DNA of 38,887 nt from Deltaproteobacteria bacterium. GTDB lineage: Bacteria > Desulfobacterota > Binatia > UBA9968. Position 1 is the first letter of the stretch. The number at the start of each line of letters is the position of its first letter. Location of the stretch: contig JACPSE010000130.1 in the NCBI GenBank assembly GCA_016193465.1, positions 1 through 38,887 of the forward strand, written 5' to 3'. This document shows positions 25,442 to 32,852 of this stretch, in pieces. A program made the translations under genes and the position numbers. Below the pieces are notes generated by a model, which did no database searches, was not told the origin of the DNA, and saw nothing but the letters and a program-made list of their open reading frames with translations.

Positions 25442-26962
25442 ATGCACGATCTCGACGAAGGCCATGGCCACGAAGATTTCGCGGAGATAGGGCCAGACAC
25501 TATTATAGAAGACATTGAAGGGCTGGAGATGTTCACGCTCAAAAGCGTGGGCATCGACATCGGCTCTTCGACGTCCCATTTGGTTTTCTCTCAACTGATC
25601 CTGAGACGTGAAGGAGCATCGCTCTCGGCGCGCTTCAAGGTCGCGGAAAGAAAGGTGCTATTCCGTTCCAAGATCATGCTGACCCCTTATCTTTCCGGCA
25701 CTCTGATTGACATAGGGAAAGTCAGGCAATTCATTGAAGAGGCTTACGGAGAGGCCGGTGTCGTCCCGGAAGATATCGACACTGGAGCAGTCATTATCAC
25801 CGGGGAGGCTCTCAAAAAGGAGAACGCCCAGCCCATCGTGGAATACTTTGCCAAGTATTCGGGAAAATTCATCTGCGCGGCGGCGGGTCACAATCACGAG
25901 GCGCTCCTCGCCGCGTATGGGTGCGGGGCCGTCGATCTCTCGAAGGCCGGGCACAAGACCGTCCTCAATGTGGACATGGGAGGCGGCACCACGAAATTCG
26001 CGCTGGTTGAAAATGGAATTGTCACGCAAACGGCCGCGATCAACGTCGGGGCTCGTCTGATCGCCTTTGACGACTCCAACGTGGTGACGCGAATCGAAGA
26101 TGCCGGAAGAACCCTCATGACCGAGCTCGGCTCCCGCGTTGAAATCGGCAAGAAAATTACCAAGAAGCAAAAAGAGGACTTCGCTGCTTTGATGGCAAAG
26201 ATCCTTTTTGAGCTGATCGAGCGTGGGATCTCTTCTCCGCTCGCCAGACAGCTCATGGTGACGGCCCCGTTAAAGAACTACGGTGGGCTCAGTCAGATCG
26301 ACACCATTGTGTTCTCGGGAGGCGTCTCAGAGCATGTTTACGACCGCGACCGGACCTCCTATGGAGATGTCGGCCCCATCTTCGGCAAAAATGTCAGAGA
26401 CTGCCTGAAAAAGCTTCCCAAGAAGAGCCTCCTTGGGGAGCCGGCTGAAGGAATTCGGGCCACGGTTATCGGGGCCGGGGAATATACCGTACAGGCAAGC
26501 GGGAACACGAGTTACATCTCGAACCCTGGGGTCTTGCCGGTCTTCGGCCTGAAGGTTGTCCGGGCACCGTTAAAGCAAGGCCGGCCCGTGCTCGAGGCCT
26601 TGAAGCAGTCGCTCGCGAAGTTCGACCTTGCCTCTTTTGCCTCCGGACTTGCCCTATCCTTGTCTCTCGACGAACAACTGGATTATAAAACTATAAGGGA
26701 GGTGGCGGAGGGAGTGGCTGCCATCTGCAAAAGCTCGGAACCCGACAAGAGCCCTCTCTATCTTGCCCTGGACCTCGATGTCGCAAAATCGCTTGGCGGC
26801 ATTTTGAAAGAGGAGCTCGAGATCGACCGGGAGGTCATCGCCATTGATGGAATCGAGGTGGGCGACCTGGACTACATTGACATTGGCGAGCCCATGGGGA
26901 TCACAGAGGTCATTCCCGTAACCGTTAAGTCTCTGATGTTTCCGGGGACCAAGTTGAATTAG
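25442..26962 (+). CDS. eutA: EutA-like reactivase for ethanolamine ammonia-lyase
   Basis: A 506-residue actin-fold ATPase of the EutA family, which exchanges damaged B12 cofactor out of ethanolamine ammonia-lyase. The phosphate loops are SVGIDIGSSTSHLVFS near 35-50 and NVDMGGGTTKFALV near 178-191, and the adenosine motif is TIVFSGGVSEHV near 290. The N-terminal 33 residues are a His- and acid-rich extension (HDLDEGHGHEDF) absent from enteric EutA. The frame is open 176 codons upstream, but that overlaps the cupin gene; the ATG at 25442 has a GAGG site 7 nt upstream. No eutB or eutC is present. Its client may be encoded elsewhere or be another B12 enzyme. Confidence 0.85.
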   Translation: MHDLDEGHGHEDFAEIGPDTIIEDIEGLEMFTLKSVGIDIGSSTSHLVFSQLILRREGASLSARFKVAERKVLFRSKIMLTPYLSGTLIDIGKVRQFIEEAYGEAGVVPEDIDTGAVIITGEALKKENAQPIVEYFAKYSGKFICAAAGHNHEALLAAYGCGAVDLSKAGHKTVLNVDMGGGTTKFALVENGIVTQTAAINVGARLIAFDDSNVVTRIEDAGRTLMTELGSRVEIGKKITKKQKEDFAALMAKILFELIERGISSPLARQLMVTAPLKNYGGLSQIDTIVFSGGVSEHVYDRDRTSYGDVGPIFGKNVRDCLKKLPKKSLLGEPAEGIRATVIGAGEYTVQASGNTSYISNPGVLPVFGLKVVRAPLKQGRPVLEALKQSLAKFDLASFASGLALSLSLDEQLDYKTIREVAEGVAAICKSSEPDKSPLYLALDLDVAKSLGGILKEELEIDREVIAIDGIEVGDLDYIDIGEPMGITEVIPVTVKSLMFPGTKLN

Positions 26963-26994
26963 GACGAAATCGCGATAGCGAAGGAGAAGTACCT

Positions 26995-28128
26995 ATGGCA
27001 AAGCCTGCATTCAAACCACAACGGACCATGTGGAGCAAAAAGTTCACCTACGACTGCTGGATGGAATACACAGGCGTCCTCGTCCACAGAGGATTTTTTG
27101 TGGAAGATTTGAGGAATGTGGAAGTCGGCTGGTGGGAGGAGCGCCAGTGCAAAACCGCCTTCATCCAGTTGATGGGACAGGAAGGGGTGAGTTCCACCCG
27201 CATCACCGAGATTCCCGCGGGCGAAACCACGCGCCCGCTTAAGTTTTCTCTCGATGAAGTCGTGTACGTGGTTTCCGGAAGAGGTCTGACGACCATCTGG
27301 TATGATGGCAGCAGCACTAAGAAGAGTTTTGAGTGGCAGCAGCACAGCATGTTTTTGATTCCCCACGGCACGCACCACCAGTTCAGCAACATGCAGGGGG
27401 ACAAGCCCGTGCGGCTGCTTCACTATAGCTACTTTCCGCTGGGTTTGTCGGCCGTTCCCGATCCCGACTTTTTCTTCAACAACCCCCGTGTGACTCCGGA
27501 TGATCTTTCGAATCAGGAAGATTTTTACTCTGAAGCGAAAATGCTGGAGTCTCCGGAGATGGACGAGGCCCTGGGATTGCGCTTTTACTGGTACGGGAAT
27601 TTTTTCCCCGACATGAGGGCCTGGGATAAACTGGACACGAACGTTAGGCGCGGGGCCGGAGGCAAGAGCGTTTTTATTCAGTTCCCTGACTCGGAGGTGT
27701 CGGCGCACATGTCAGTTTTCACCTCCCAGACCTACAAGAAGGCTCACCGTCACGGCCCCGGGCGCGCCATCATCATCCCCGCGGGTGAAGGCTACTCGAT
27801 CATGTGGGAAGAAGGTAAAGAAAAAATCGTCGTCCCCTGGCATGAGTGCAGCTTGTTCGTTCCCCCCAACCGCTGGTTCCACCAGCACTTCAACGCAGGG
27901 GCCACGACAGCACGATACCTCGCTCTGCATCCTCCCATGCAGTTCCACGGGCACGCGGAGAAGATCGAAGATCGAGCCAAAGACCAGATTGAGTACCCTG
28001 ATGAGGACTCCTTTATCAGAAAGAAGTTCGAGGAAGAGTTGGCCAAGCGGGGCGTGAAGTCCCTTATGCCTGCGGAAGCCTACACCAACAGGGACTTCGA
28101 ATGGTCCAAAGGCATGGGGAAACAGTGA
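26995..28128 (+). CDS. Bicupin protein, second paralogue
   Basis: This 377-residue bicupin aligns without gaps to the one at 24274, with the same HRHGPGRAIIIPAGEGY and WFHQHFN metal-site motifs in its second barrel. In the first barrel MIPHGCTHQFSN becomes LIPHGTHHQFSN, giving an extra His that could restore a metal ligand, so the two copies may differ in activity. An AAGGAG ribosome site precedes the ATG, 32 nt after eutA. The gene order bicupin-eutA-bicupin suggests a heteromeric pair or two related substrates. No biochemical function is recognised. Confidence 0.82.
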   Translation: MAKPAFKPQRTMWSKKFTYDCWMEYTGVLVHRGFFVEDLRNVEVGWWEERQCKTAFIQLMGQEGVSSTRITEIPAGETTRPLKFSLDEVVYVVSGRGLTTIWYDGSSTKKSFEWQQHSMFLIPHGTHHQFSNMQGDKPVRLLHYSYFPLGLSAVPDPDFFFNNPRVTPDDLSNQEDFYSEAKMLESPEMDEALGLRFYWYGNFFPDMRAWDKLDTNVRRGAGGKSVFIQFPDSEVSAHMSVFTSQTYKKAHRHGPGRAIIIPAGEGYSIMWEEGKEKIVVPWHECSLFVPPNRWFHQHFNAGATTARYLALHPPMQFHGHAEKIEDRAKDQIEYPDEDSFIRKKFEEELAKRGVKSLMPAEAYTNRDFEWSKGMGKQ

Positions 28129-28160
28129 GGACAAACTGAGACAGGCGCTCGCACGGGCAG

Positions 28161-29018
28161 ATGGCTGAATATTTTTCCCTTCAGGCTGCCCTCTGTTTTG
28201 CCATTTCCCATGTTTTGATCCGCCGGGGTCTGGTGACGTCGAATGCCATCACCGGCTCTTTTGTCTCCCTCGGCCTGACAGCGCTTATTCTCTGGCTGCT
28301 GTTGCCGTTTTTTGTTCCTTTAGCGACTCTCTGGACGCCTGCCGTGTGGTATTTCCTCGCGGCCGGCATCTTCGCCCCGGGTCTGGGTCGCACCTTAACC
28401 TATGTGGGGATTGAAAAAGTCGGCGTGGCCCGTGCTGCACCGATCGCCAATTCCTATCCGATGTTCGCATCCCTGTTGGCCGTGTTTTTATTGAAGGAGG
28501 TCTGGACGCTTCAGAACTTCCTGGGCACAACCCTTGTGATCTGTGGCATCGCAATTCTCTCAAGCTCCCATGGGGGACAGGTTCAATGGCGCCGCGTCGA
28601 TTTATTTTACCCGGTCGTGGCGGCCTTGGGCTTTGGAATATCGAGTAATCTCAGAAAGCTCGGTTTAATGGTGAGCAATGTTCCGTTCATGGCGGCGCCC
28701 GTCGCAGCGACGACGGCTTTTGTCTTTTCCGTGTGTCTGCTCCAGGCACGAGGGGGACGCCGGGTATTCATATTGTCACGCGCCAACTGGGGATGGTTAT
28801 TTGCCGGGGGGGTTGCCAATACGGCGGCCACGCTGTCGGTATTTCACGCCCTTAGTTTTGGCAACGTGGTTGTTGTGGAACCGCTGGTGGCGAGCAACCC
28901 TGTCTTTTCTCTCATCCTTTCTGCCATTTTTCTCAGGGATTTGGAGATGATCACGCTCCGGGTGGTGCTGGGCGCGCTCTGCGCCGTGACCGGCACGACC
29001 CTGGTCATAACGCGTTGA
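28161..29018 (+). CDS. EamA/DMT-family transporter
   Basis: A 285-residue integral membrane protein with about ten hydrophobic segments in two homologous halves (EamA repeats near 3-135 and 150-283). The first-half signature APIANSYPMFASLLAVFLLKE and the second-half VVEPLVASNPVFSLILSAIFL carry the conserved Pro motifs of the drug/metabolite transporter superfamily. Such proteins export or import small metabolites. It follows the second bicupin by 32 nt on the same strand, so it may move the substrate or product of that set. There is no strong ribosome site. It converges on the LLM oxidoreductase with an 11-nt gap. Confidence 0.85.
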   Translation: MAEYFSLQAALCFAISHVLIRRGLVTSNAITGSFVSLGLTALILWLLLPFFVPLATLWTPAVWYFLAAGIFAPGLGRTLTYVGIEKVGVARAAPIANSYPMFASLLAVFLLKEVWTLQNFLGTTLVICGIAILSSSHGGQVQWRRVDLFYPVVAALGFGISSNLRKLGLMVSNVPFMAAPVAATTAFVFSVCLLQARGGRRVFILSRANWGWLFAGGVANTAATLSVFHALSFGNVVVVEPLVASNPVFSLILSAIFLRDLEMITLRVVLGALCAVTGTTLVITR

Positions 29019-29029
29019 GCGGGACCGTC

Positions 29030-29938
29030 TTAGGGCTTGAGCAAGGGCAGAACCCCTTCCCCGAGAAGGTCGAGTTGCTTGAGATCGGCGATAGCCGCGC
29101 CGATGATGAGAGTATCTGGACCTTTAGAGAATAGAGAGCGGATGCGTTCAGCGCAGGCCTCGGGCGGCCCGACGAGGAGATGCTTTTCAACATCCATCCT
29201 GACCGCTCCGTAATAACGCTGGAGATAGGCCTCACAGGCATCCACTGCCTTTGCCTTGTTCTCATCAATCGCTATAAAGGTGAGACCGGCCTTTTCGATT
29301 TTTTCAGGATCGCGCCCAGCCGAGACAGCAAAGCCGGAGATCTTCTCCCAAACGGAGGGAAAATCGTGGATAGCGGAGCTGCCGCAGATGTAACCGTCGG
29401 CAAGCCGCGCCACGCGCCTTAGCACGACATCCGCGCTTCCTCCCATCCAGATGGGAGGATGGGGAGATTGAATCGGCCGCGGGCCGATGGTGAGGTTCTC
29501 CACCTGAAAAAACCTCCCCTTGTGCGTCACACCCTCTTCGCTGCAGAGTCTCTTGACCAGCTTGATCGCCTCTTCTGCCCGGCCTCCCCGATGTTCGAAA
29601 GGAAGCTCCACCGCGGCGAAATCATTCGCCCGGCTACCGAAGCCGATGCCCAGCGTCACGCGCCCGCTGGAGAGGAAATCCAAAGTAGCCACGCTCTTGG
29701 CCAAAAGCGCGGGGTGTCTTAATCCGGCTAGAAAGACCGAGGTGCCGATCCTGATTTTCTTGGTGACCGCCGCAGCAGCGGCGAGGAGCGTGAAAGGCTC
29801 CAGGTTGTCATAGGCGATCCGGTCGATAGTCCAGAACGAGTGGAGTCCCATCTCCTCGCATTTTTTGGCTGCAGTAGTGACATGGACAGGCTGGATCTGG
29901 GGCGCCGGGTTGACGAAGCAGAAGCCGATCTTTTTCAT
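29030..29938 (-). CDS. LLM-class flavin/F420-dependent oxidoreductase
   Basis: A 302-residue luciferase-like TIM-barrel oxidoreductase, using F420 or FMN. Family elements include AAKKCEEMGLHSFWTIDR at 23-40, VTKKIRIGTSVFLAGLRHPALLAK near 58-81, LDFLSSGRVTLGIGFGSR near 86-103, and PIWMGGSADVVLRRVARLADGYI near 162-184. An AAGGAG ribosome site lies 8 nt before the ATG. It is a single gene, divergent from the small gene at 30111. The substrate and choice of cofactor cannot be decided from sequence. Confidence 0.87.
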   Translation of the reverse strand: MKKIGFCFVNPAPQIQPVHVTTAAKKCEEMGLHSFWTIDRIAYDNLEPFTLLAAAAAVTKKIRIGTSVFLAGLRHPALLAKSVATLDFLSSGRVTLGIGFGSRANDFAAVELPFEHRGGRAEEAIKLVKRLCSEEGVTHKGRFFQVENLTIGPRPIQSPHPPIWMGGSADVVLRRVARLADGYICGSSAIHDFPSVWEKISGFAVSAGRDPEKIEKAGLTFIAIDENKAKAVDACEAYLQRYYGAVRMDVEKHLLVGPPEACAERIRSLFSKGPDTLIIGAAIADLKQLDLLGEGVLPLLKP

Positions 29939-30004
29939 TTGCCCTTCTCCTTCCGCTTAGTTTGCGATATGAGAACACAAGTCGGGATCTAAATCTACCA
30001 AGTT

Positions 30005-30085
30005 CGTGCTCGTGTTCGGAAAAATCAAAAGTCGAAGCATCCGGTCCGATTTTGCCTCTCTCCACGAGCAAGAGCCACGAGCACG
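30005..30085. repeat. Palindromic word-repeat element before the 92-residue gene
   Basis: CGTGCTCGTG (30005-30014) and CACGAGCACG (30076-30085) are perfect inverted arms, and CCACGAGCA occurs twice on the right side. AAAATC and GATTTT form a smaller pair inside. The design of short words reiterated into a loose palindrome matches the elements in the atp operon. Confidence 0.5.
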
Positions 30086-30110
30086 GACACGCAAAGGAGG
30101 AAAAGCCCAG

Positions 30111-30389
30111 ATGTATAGGTACTACCCTAACAATGGCCCCTGGTCTTTCTTGGTTCAGCGCCTCATTGATGAGGCGATACAGGAAGGGGCCGACGTTAAC
30201 GAATGTTTTCGCAGGGGCAACTTCATCGTCTCCCCGGCTGCGGCCCATAAAACCTATACCGAAGCGCGCTGTCCCAAAGAGCTAAGGATCTGGCAGGCCA
30301 ACGAGGGCGGCTCGGCCCACTGCATGGGTGACAACCGCGCCCAGGCCTACTCCTATATGTTCGACTGGCTGGCGGATCAGTTGGGCTAG
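30111..30389 (+). CDS. Small conserved-looking hypothetical protein
   Basis: A 92-residue protein that I do not recognise. It is soluble, aromatic-rich (YRYYPNNGPWSFLVQR), and has two Cys (positions 39 and 54 region ARCPKE, and HCMGDNRAQAY near 72). An AGGAGG ribosome site lies 9 nt before the ATG at 30111, which decides the start. The last 26 codons recur, 71/78 identical, at 30849-30926 as a broken copy, so the gene has been partly duplicated. It is divergent from the LLM gene and convergent with the antitoxin gene. Confidence 0.65.
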   Translation: MYRYYPNNGPWSFLVQRLIDEAIQEGADVNECFRRGNFIVSPAAAHKTYTEARCPKELRIWQANEGGSAHCMGDNRAQAYSYMFDWLADQLG

Positions 30390-30395
30390 GAGCAA

Positions 30396-30731
30396 TTAGA
30401 CGAAGACGCCTTCTTCTAGCTGAGCTACGGCAGCGAGAAGCTTGTCGTATTGTCCCTTGGCCAAAAGATCAAGAGGACGTTTCCCCCCTAAGGAGTCGTT
30501 GTATGCATGCAGCCAGCGCTCAACCCCCTCGGGCTTAAGAACCTGCCTCAACTTGCGGTCAATGTAGGCAATTTTCTCCAGCTTTTCACGGTGGTGGCTA
30601 GAAGGGTTCACGCCTTCTTTCTTCCACCTCATCACTGTACGGGAAGTAGTGTTAAGGAACCTGGCCAGGGTCTCAATGGAGATCGAAAAATCCTGTGTAA
30701 TCTGCTCTATTGTTCGGGTCTGAAGCGCCAT
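30396..30731 (-). CDS. Orphan antitoxin, Xre/MbcA/ParS family
   Basis: A 111-residue protein with an N-terminal helix-turn-helix (about 18-40, SIETLARFLNTTSRTVMRW) and a C-terminal MbcA/ParS/Xre toxin-binding domain (about 70-108, ERWLHAYNDSLGGKRPLDLLAKGQYDKLLAAV). Proteins of this kind neutralise RES-domain NAD-degrading toxins and repress their own promoter. No RES toxin gene lies beside it; downstream is only the convergent 92-residue gene. An AAGGAG site precedes the ATG at 30731; a TTG five codons earlier is unlikely. A dyad just upstream could be its operator. Confidence 0.78.
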   Translation of the reverse strand: MALQTRTIEQITQDFSISIETLARFLNTTSRTVMRWKKEGVNPSSHHREKLEKIAYIDRKLRQVLKPEGVERWLHAYNDSLGGKRPLDLLAKGQYDKLLAAVAQLEEGVFV

Positions 30732-30747
30732 AATTGTCTCCTTCAAT

Positions 30748-30780
30748 TTGACAGTAGCACTTCTACTGTGTCGCTGTCAA
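30748..30780 (-). promoter_or_regulatory. Promoter with overlapping dyad for the orphan antitoxin
   Basis: On the minus strand TTGACA (30780-30775) and TACTGT (30756-30751) are spaced by 18 nt. They are overlaid by two dyads: ACAGTAG/CTACTGT (30751-30757 and 30763-30769) and TTGACAG/CTGTCAA (30748-30754 and 30774-30780). This is the layout expected for autorepression by a DNA-binding antitoxin. Confidence 0.5.
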
Positions 30781-30848
30781 TGTCATGACATGAAAGATGA
30801 CGCTTCTAGGAGTTTTCGCCAAAGAGAATCGTGCCTTTCTCGTAAACG

Positions 30849-30926
30849 TCGGCCCACTGCATGGGCGACAACCGCGCCCAGGCCTACGCCTATATGTTCG
30901 ACTGGCTGGCGGAGAAGCTGAGCTAA
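30849..30926 (+). pseudogene. 3' fragment duplicated from the 92-residue gene
   Basis: This is 71/78 identical to 30312-30389 and ends in its own stop codon (TAA instead of TAG). It would encode SAHCMGDNRAQAYAYMFDW and a few more residues, but an in-frame TAA lies at 30843-30845 and there is no start codon. Four of the seven changes fall in the last four codons. Confidence 0.8.
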
Positions 30927-31032
30927 TCAGTGTTGGGCTATTTCAATGTACCAAAGCATCCTGAGGGCTCAAAACCTCAGCCCTCAATGCCTACAGGCCC
31001 AAAGACAATCCCCTCCCTCCAAGAGGAGGTCA

Positions 31033-31060
31033 TTGACAAGGATTCTATCCTTGCTATAGT
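31033..31060 (+). promoter_or_regulatory. vapBC promoter with operator in its spacer
   Basis: TTGACA (31033-31038), a 16-nt spacer and TATAGT (31055-31060) form a strong promoter. The spacer holds the perfect palindrome AAGGAT-TCT-ATCCTT (31038-31052), a likely operator for the AbrB-type antitoxin. The -10 box ends 6 nt before the ATG at 31067, so the transcript is probably leaderless. Confidence 0.65.
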
Positions 31061-31066
31061 AAGGAC

Positions 31067-31369
31067 ATGTCTAAGGTCACGTCAAAGCTCCAGGTTACCA
31101 TTCCCAAGGCCATCGCGCAGGCGTACGACATTCGCCCTGGAAGTGAACTCCGCTGGGTGGCAGCAGGCGATGCCATACGGGTGGAGTCAGAAGGCGCGCG
31201 GGTGTGCTCCGGCCTACCGGTTGAGAAACGGCTGGCACTCTTCGTCCGTATGATGAAACGCATTGATCGCTTCTCTGCCCCTCCTCCTGCGCCTCGCGGT
31301 GAGGGTCGCGGTTGGACGCGGGAAGAACTCTACGCCGAACGCCTTGAGAGATATGGCCGGCCTCGTTGA
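31067..31369 (+). CDS. vapB: VapB-type antitoxin with AbrB/MazE domain
   Basis: A 100-residue antitoxin. The N-terminal swapped-hairpin AbrB domain (about 3-45, SKVTSKLQVTIPKAIAQAYDI followed by RPGSELRW) binds DNA. The C-terminal half, with a Pro-rich linker near 72-82, would wrap the toxin. It overlaps vapC by 17 nt. There is no ribosome site; the promoter's -10 box lies right before the ATG, which suggests leaderless translation and autoregulation through the palindrome in the promoter spacer. Confidence 0.82.
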   Translation: MSKVTSKLQVTIPKAIAQAYDIRPGSELRWVAAGDAIRVESEGARVCSGLPVEKRLALFVRMMKRIDRFSAPPPAPRGEGRGWTREELYAERLERYGRPR

Positions 31370-31781
31370 CACCAACATTCTCGTTTACGCCTACGACAAG
31401 CGCGATCCTAAAAAGCGCTCGCGTGCTCGCGACTTCCTTGAGCGCGGCATTGAGGAGCGGTCCCTCGTTCTCTCGCATCAGACAGTTGTCGAGTTTGTCT
31501 CCGTCGTCTATCGACCTCACGGGCCGCAGGGAGAGCGTCTCATGCCCCTTGAGGAAGCCGTCACGCAGGCTGAAGCCCTCTTTGATACTTTCCCAGTTGT
31601 TTATCCAACAGAGGGTGTCTTCCGCCTTGCCCTTCGCGGCATGGCTACCTACCGTCTACCTTGGTTTGATGCCCATATGTGGGCTTACGCTGAGTTTTAC
31701 GGACTCTCGCCCCTTTATACGGAGGATTTCGAATCTGGTATCCGGATCGGCACGGTGGAGATCGTGAACCCACTGCGATAA
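31353..31781 (+). CDS. vapC: VapC-type PIN-domain toxin ribonuclease
   Basis: A 142-residue PIN-domain protein, a Mg2+-dependent RNase that as a VapC toxin cuts tRNA or rRNA. The acidic active site is visible as Asp6 (LVDTNILVYAYD), Glu47 (TVVEFVSV), Asp106 (PWFDAHMWAYA) and Asp125 (YTEDFESG). I chose the ATG at 31353 because it places the LVDTN motif at the N terminus as in the family. The start lies inside the 3' end of vapB, giving coupled translation. Confidence 0.85.
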   Translation: MAGLVDTNILVYAYDKRDPKKRSRARDFLERGIEERSLVLSHQTVVEFVSVVYRPHGPQGERLMPLEEAVTQAEALFDTFPVVYPTEGVFRLALRGMATYRLPWFDAHMWAYAEFYGLSPLYTEDFESGIRIGTVEIVNPLR

Positions 31782-32165
31782 GGCAACCGGTTACTGCTTT
31801 GTTTCAGGTCTAACGGTCCCGAAGTTATCTCGAATATCACACGGAACTTCCTAAGACCCTTAGCTCGAAGATCCAGAAGAGTCTTCTGCGTATAGAAACA
31901 AAGTCCCCGGCACAGCGGATCTTTGATCGGCTAGCGGTGGAGAAAAAATGAAATGAAGTTCACGACAACATGCTATCCGTATAGCTGAACTGCAAAGCTT
32001 GACAGTTGGGGCGTTGGAGTTCTCTTGAAAAGGACCAATGAGCAAGCAACCGGCTGGGGGATTGAACCTGCGATCTTGTGGCGGTCTCACGAAGAAACTT
32101 GAAAAATAAACCTGTACCAATCTATTATCACTTATTGGTATACTCTCCAGGTTGGCAGAATTGAT
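31782..32165. other. Gap between vapC and methyltransferase remnant
   Basis: No supported gene is present. A 202-codon minus-strand frame (31860-32468) has no ribosome site, runs antisense over the methyltransferase remnant and lacks recognisable domains. A TATACT -10-like box at 32139-32144 lies shortly before the remnant but has no -35. The region is probably decayed DNA. Confidence 0.4.
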
Positions 32166-32519
32166 ATGCGGCCAAGTGTTAATCCGTCCAAAAGAAGTTG
32201 GTGGAAAGAGCCTCCTCCTGGGACAACTCATCAGCTTCCAGACGGGGACATTGTATGTACCGATGCCCTCTCCTTTCTCCGTGCTCTTCAAGATGAAACC
32301 GCCGACATTATATTTCTTGATCCTCCGTTCAATCTTGGGAAACGGTATGGAAGGAATGGCCGACAGAATGGCCGAATAGAAGAAGGCAAGTATCTGGATT
32401 ACATGAGCCAAGTTGCCGAACGGTCTATTGATGTCTTGAAAGCAGGTGGTTCTCTTTACCTTTACCACATACCAAGATGGGCTTTTACAAGTACTACCCG
32501 ACCTTCCACGAGGTCTTAA
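32166..32519 (+). pseudogene. Truncated N4/N6 DNA methyltransferase
   Basis: The 117-codon frame encodes only the start of a DNA adenine/cytosine-N4 methyltransferase. The catalytic motif DPPFNLGKRYG is near residue 53, preceded by PDGDIVCTDALSFLRAL and followed by YLDYMSQVAERSIDVLKAGGSLYLYHIPRWA. Family similarity stops at PRWA, after which the frame reads 10 unrelated residues and ends. The S-adenosylmethionine and target-recognition parts of a roughly 300-residue enzyme are missing. No restriction enzyme gene is nearby. Confidence 0.75.
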
Positions 32520-32605
32520 TGTAGCGAAGGGTTTGTTCAGCGGCTGCTACACCACGACAATAGGTGTAGGAATACCTCTCCTATCTGTTCGGTTGAGGTC
32601 TATTC

Positions 32606-32815
32606 CTACCCCTCAACGTAGGTCACGACATCGGCCAGGGCTTGTTTCTCATCCTCAAACGGCCCGCCGACAATGTTGCTGTCCGTATCGTCCCCATCGA
32701 CGTAGCCTAAATACTGCCAGTTAACGTCATCTTCGAAGGCGGTCTCCGCGTCTTTAGCTTCGACAAGGTACTTAGTCCAGGTCCTTCGCTCGCGCTGAAT
32801 GATAAACCAAGCCAT
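32606..32815 (-). CDS. Small acidic hypothetical protein
   Basis: A 69-residue acidic protein, not recognised. The N terminus (WFIIQRERRTWTKYLVEAKD) suggests a beta-strand and helix; the rest is rich in Asp and Glu. A near-perfect AGGAGGT ribosome site 5 nt before the ATG and a good promoter at 32853-32881 argue that it is real. It resembles the 75-residue gene upstream in size and charge, and both may belong to one family of small acidic proteins. Confidence 0.65.
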   Translation of the reverse strand: MAWFIIQRERRTWTKYLVEAKDAETAFEDDVNWQYLGYVDGDDTDSNIVGGPFEDEKQALADVVTYVEG

Positions 32816-32852
32816 GAGACCTCCTAATGCTTTCAGTTATTTCGCTAAGCAG

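Noticed and set aside
30962-30986. TGAGGGCT/AGCCCTCA hairpin before vapB
   Set aside because: The stem is clear, but there is no T-tract, ribosome site or gene end that gives it a role.
32040-32100. tRNA-like T-arm on the minus strand (GGTTCAATCC)
   Set aside because: The T-stem does not pair properly and no anticodon arm or acceptor stem can be built around it.
31860-32468. 202-codon minus-strand frame
   Set aside because: No ribosome site or recognisable domain; half of it is antisense to the methyltransferase remnant.
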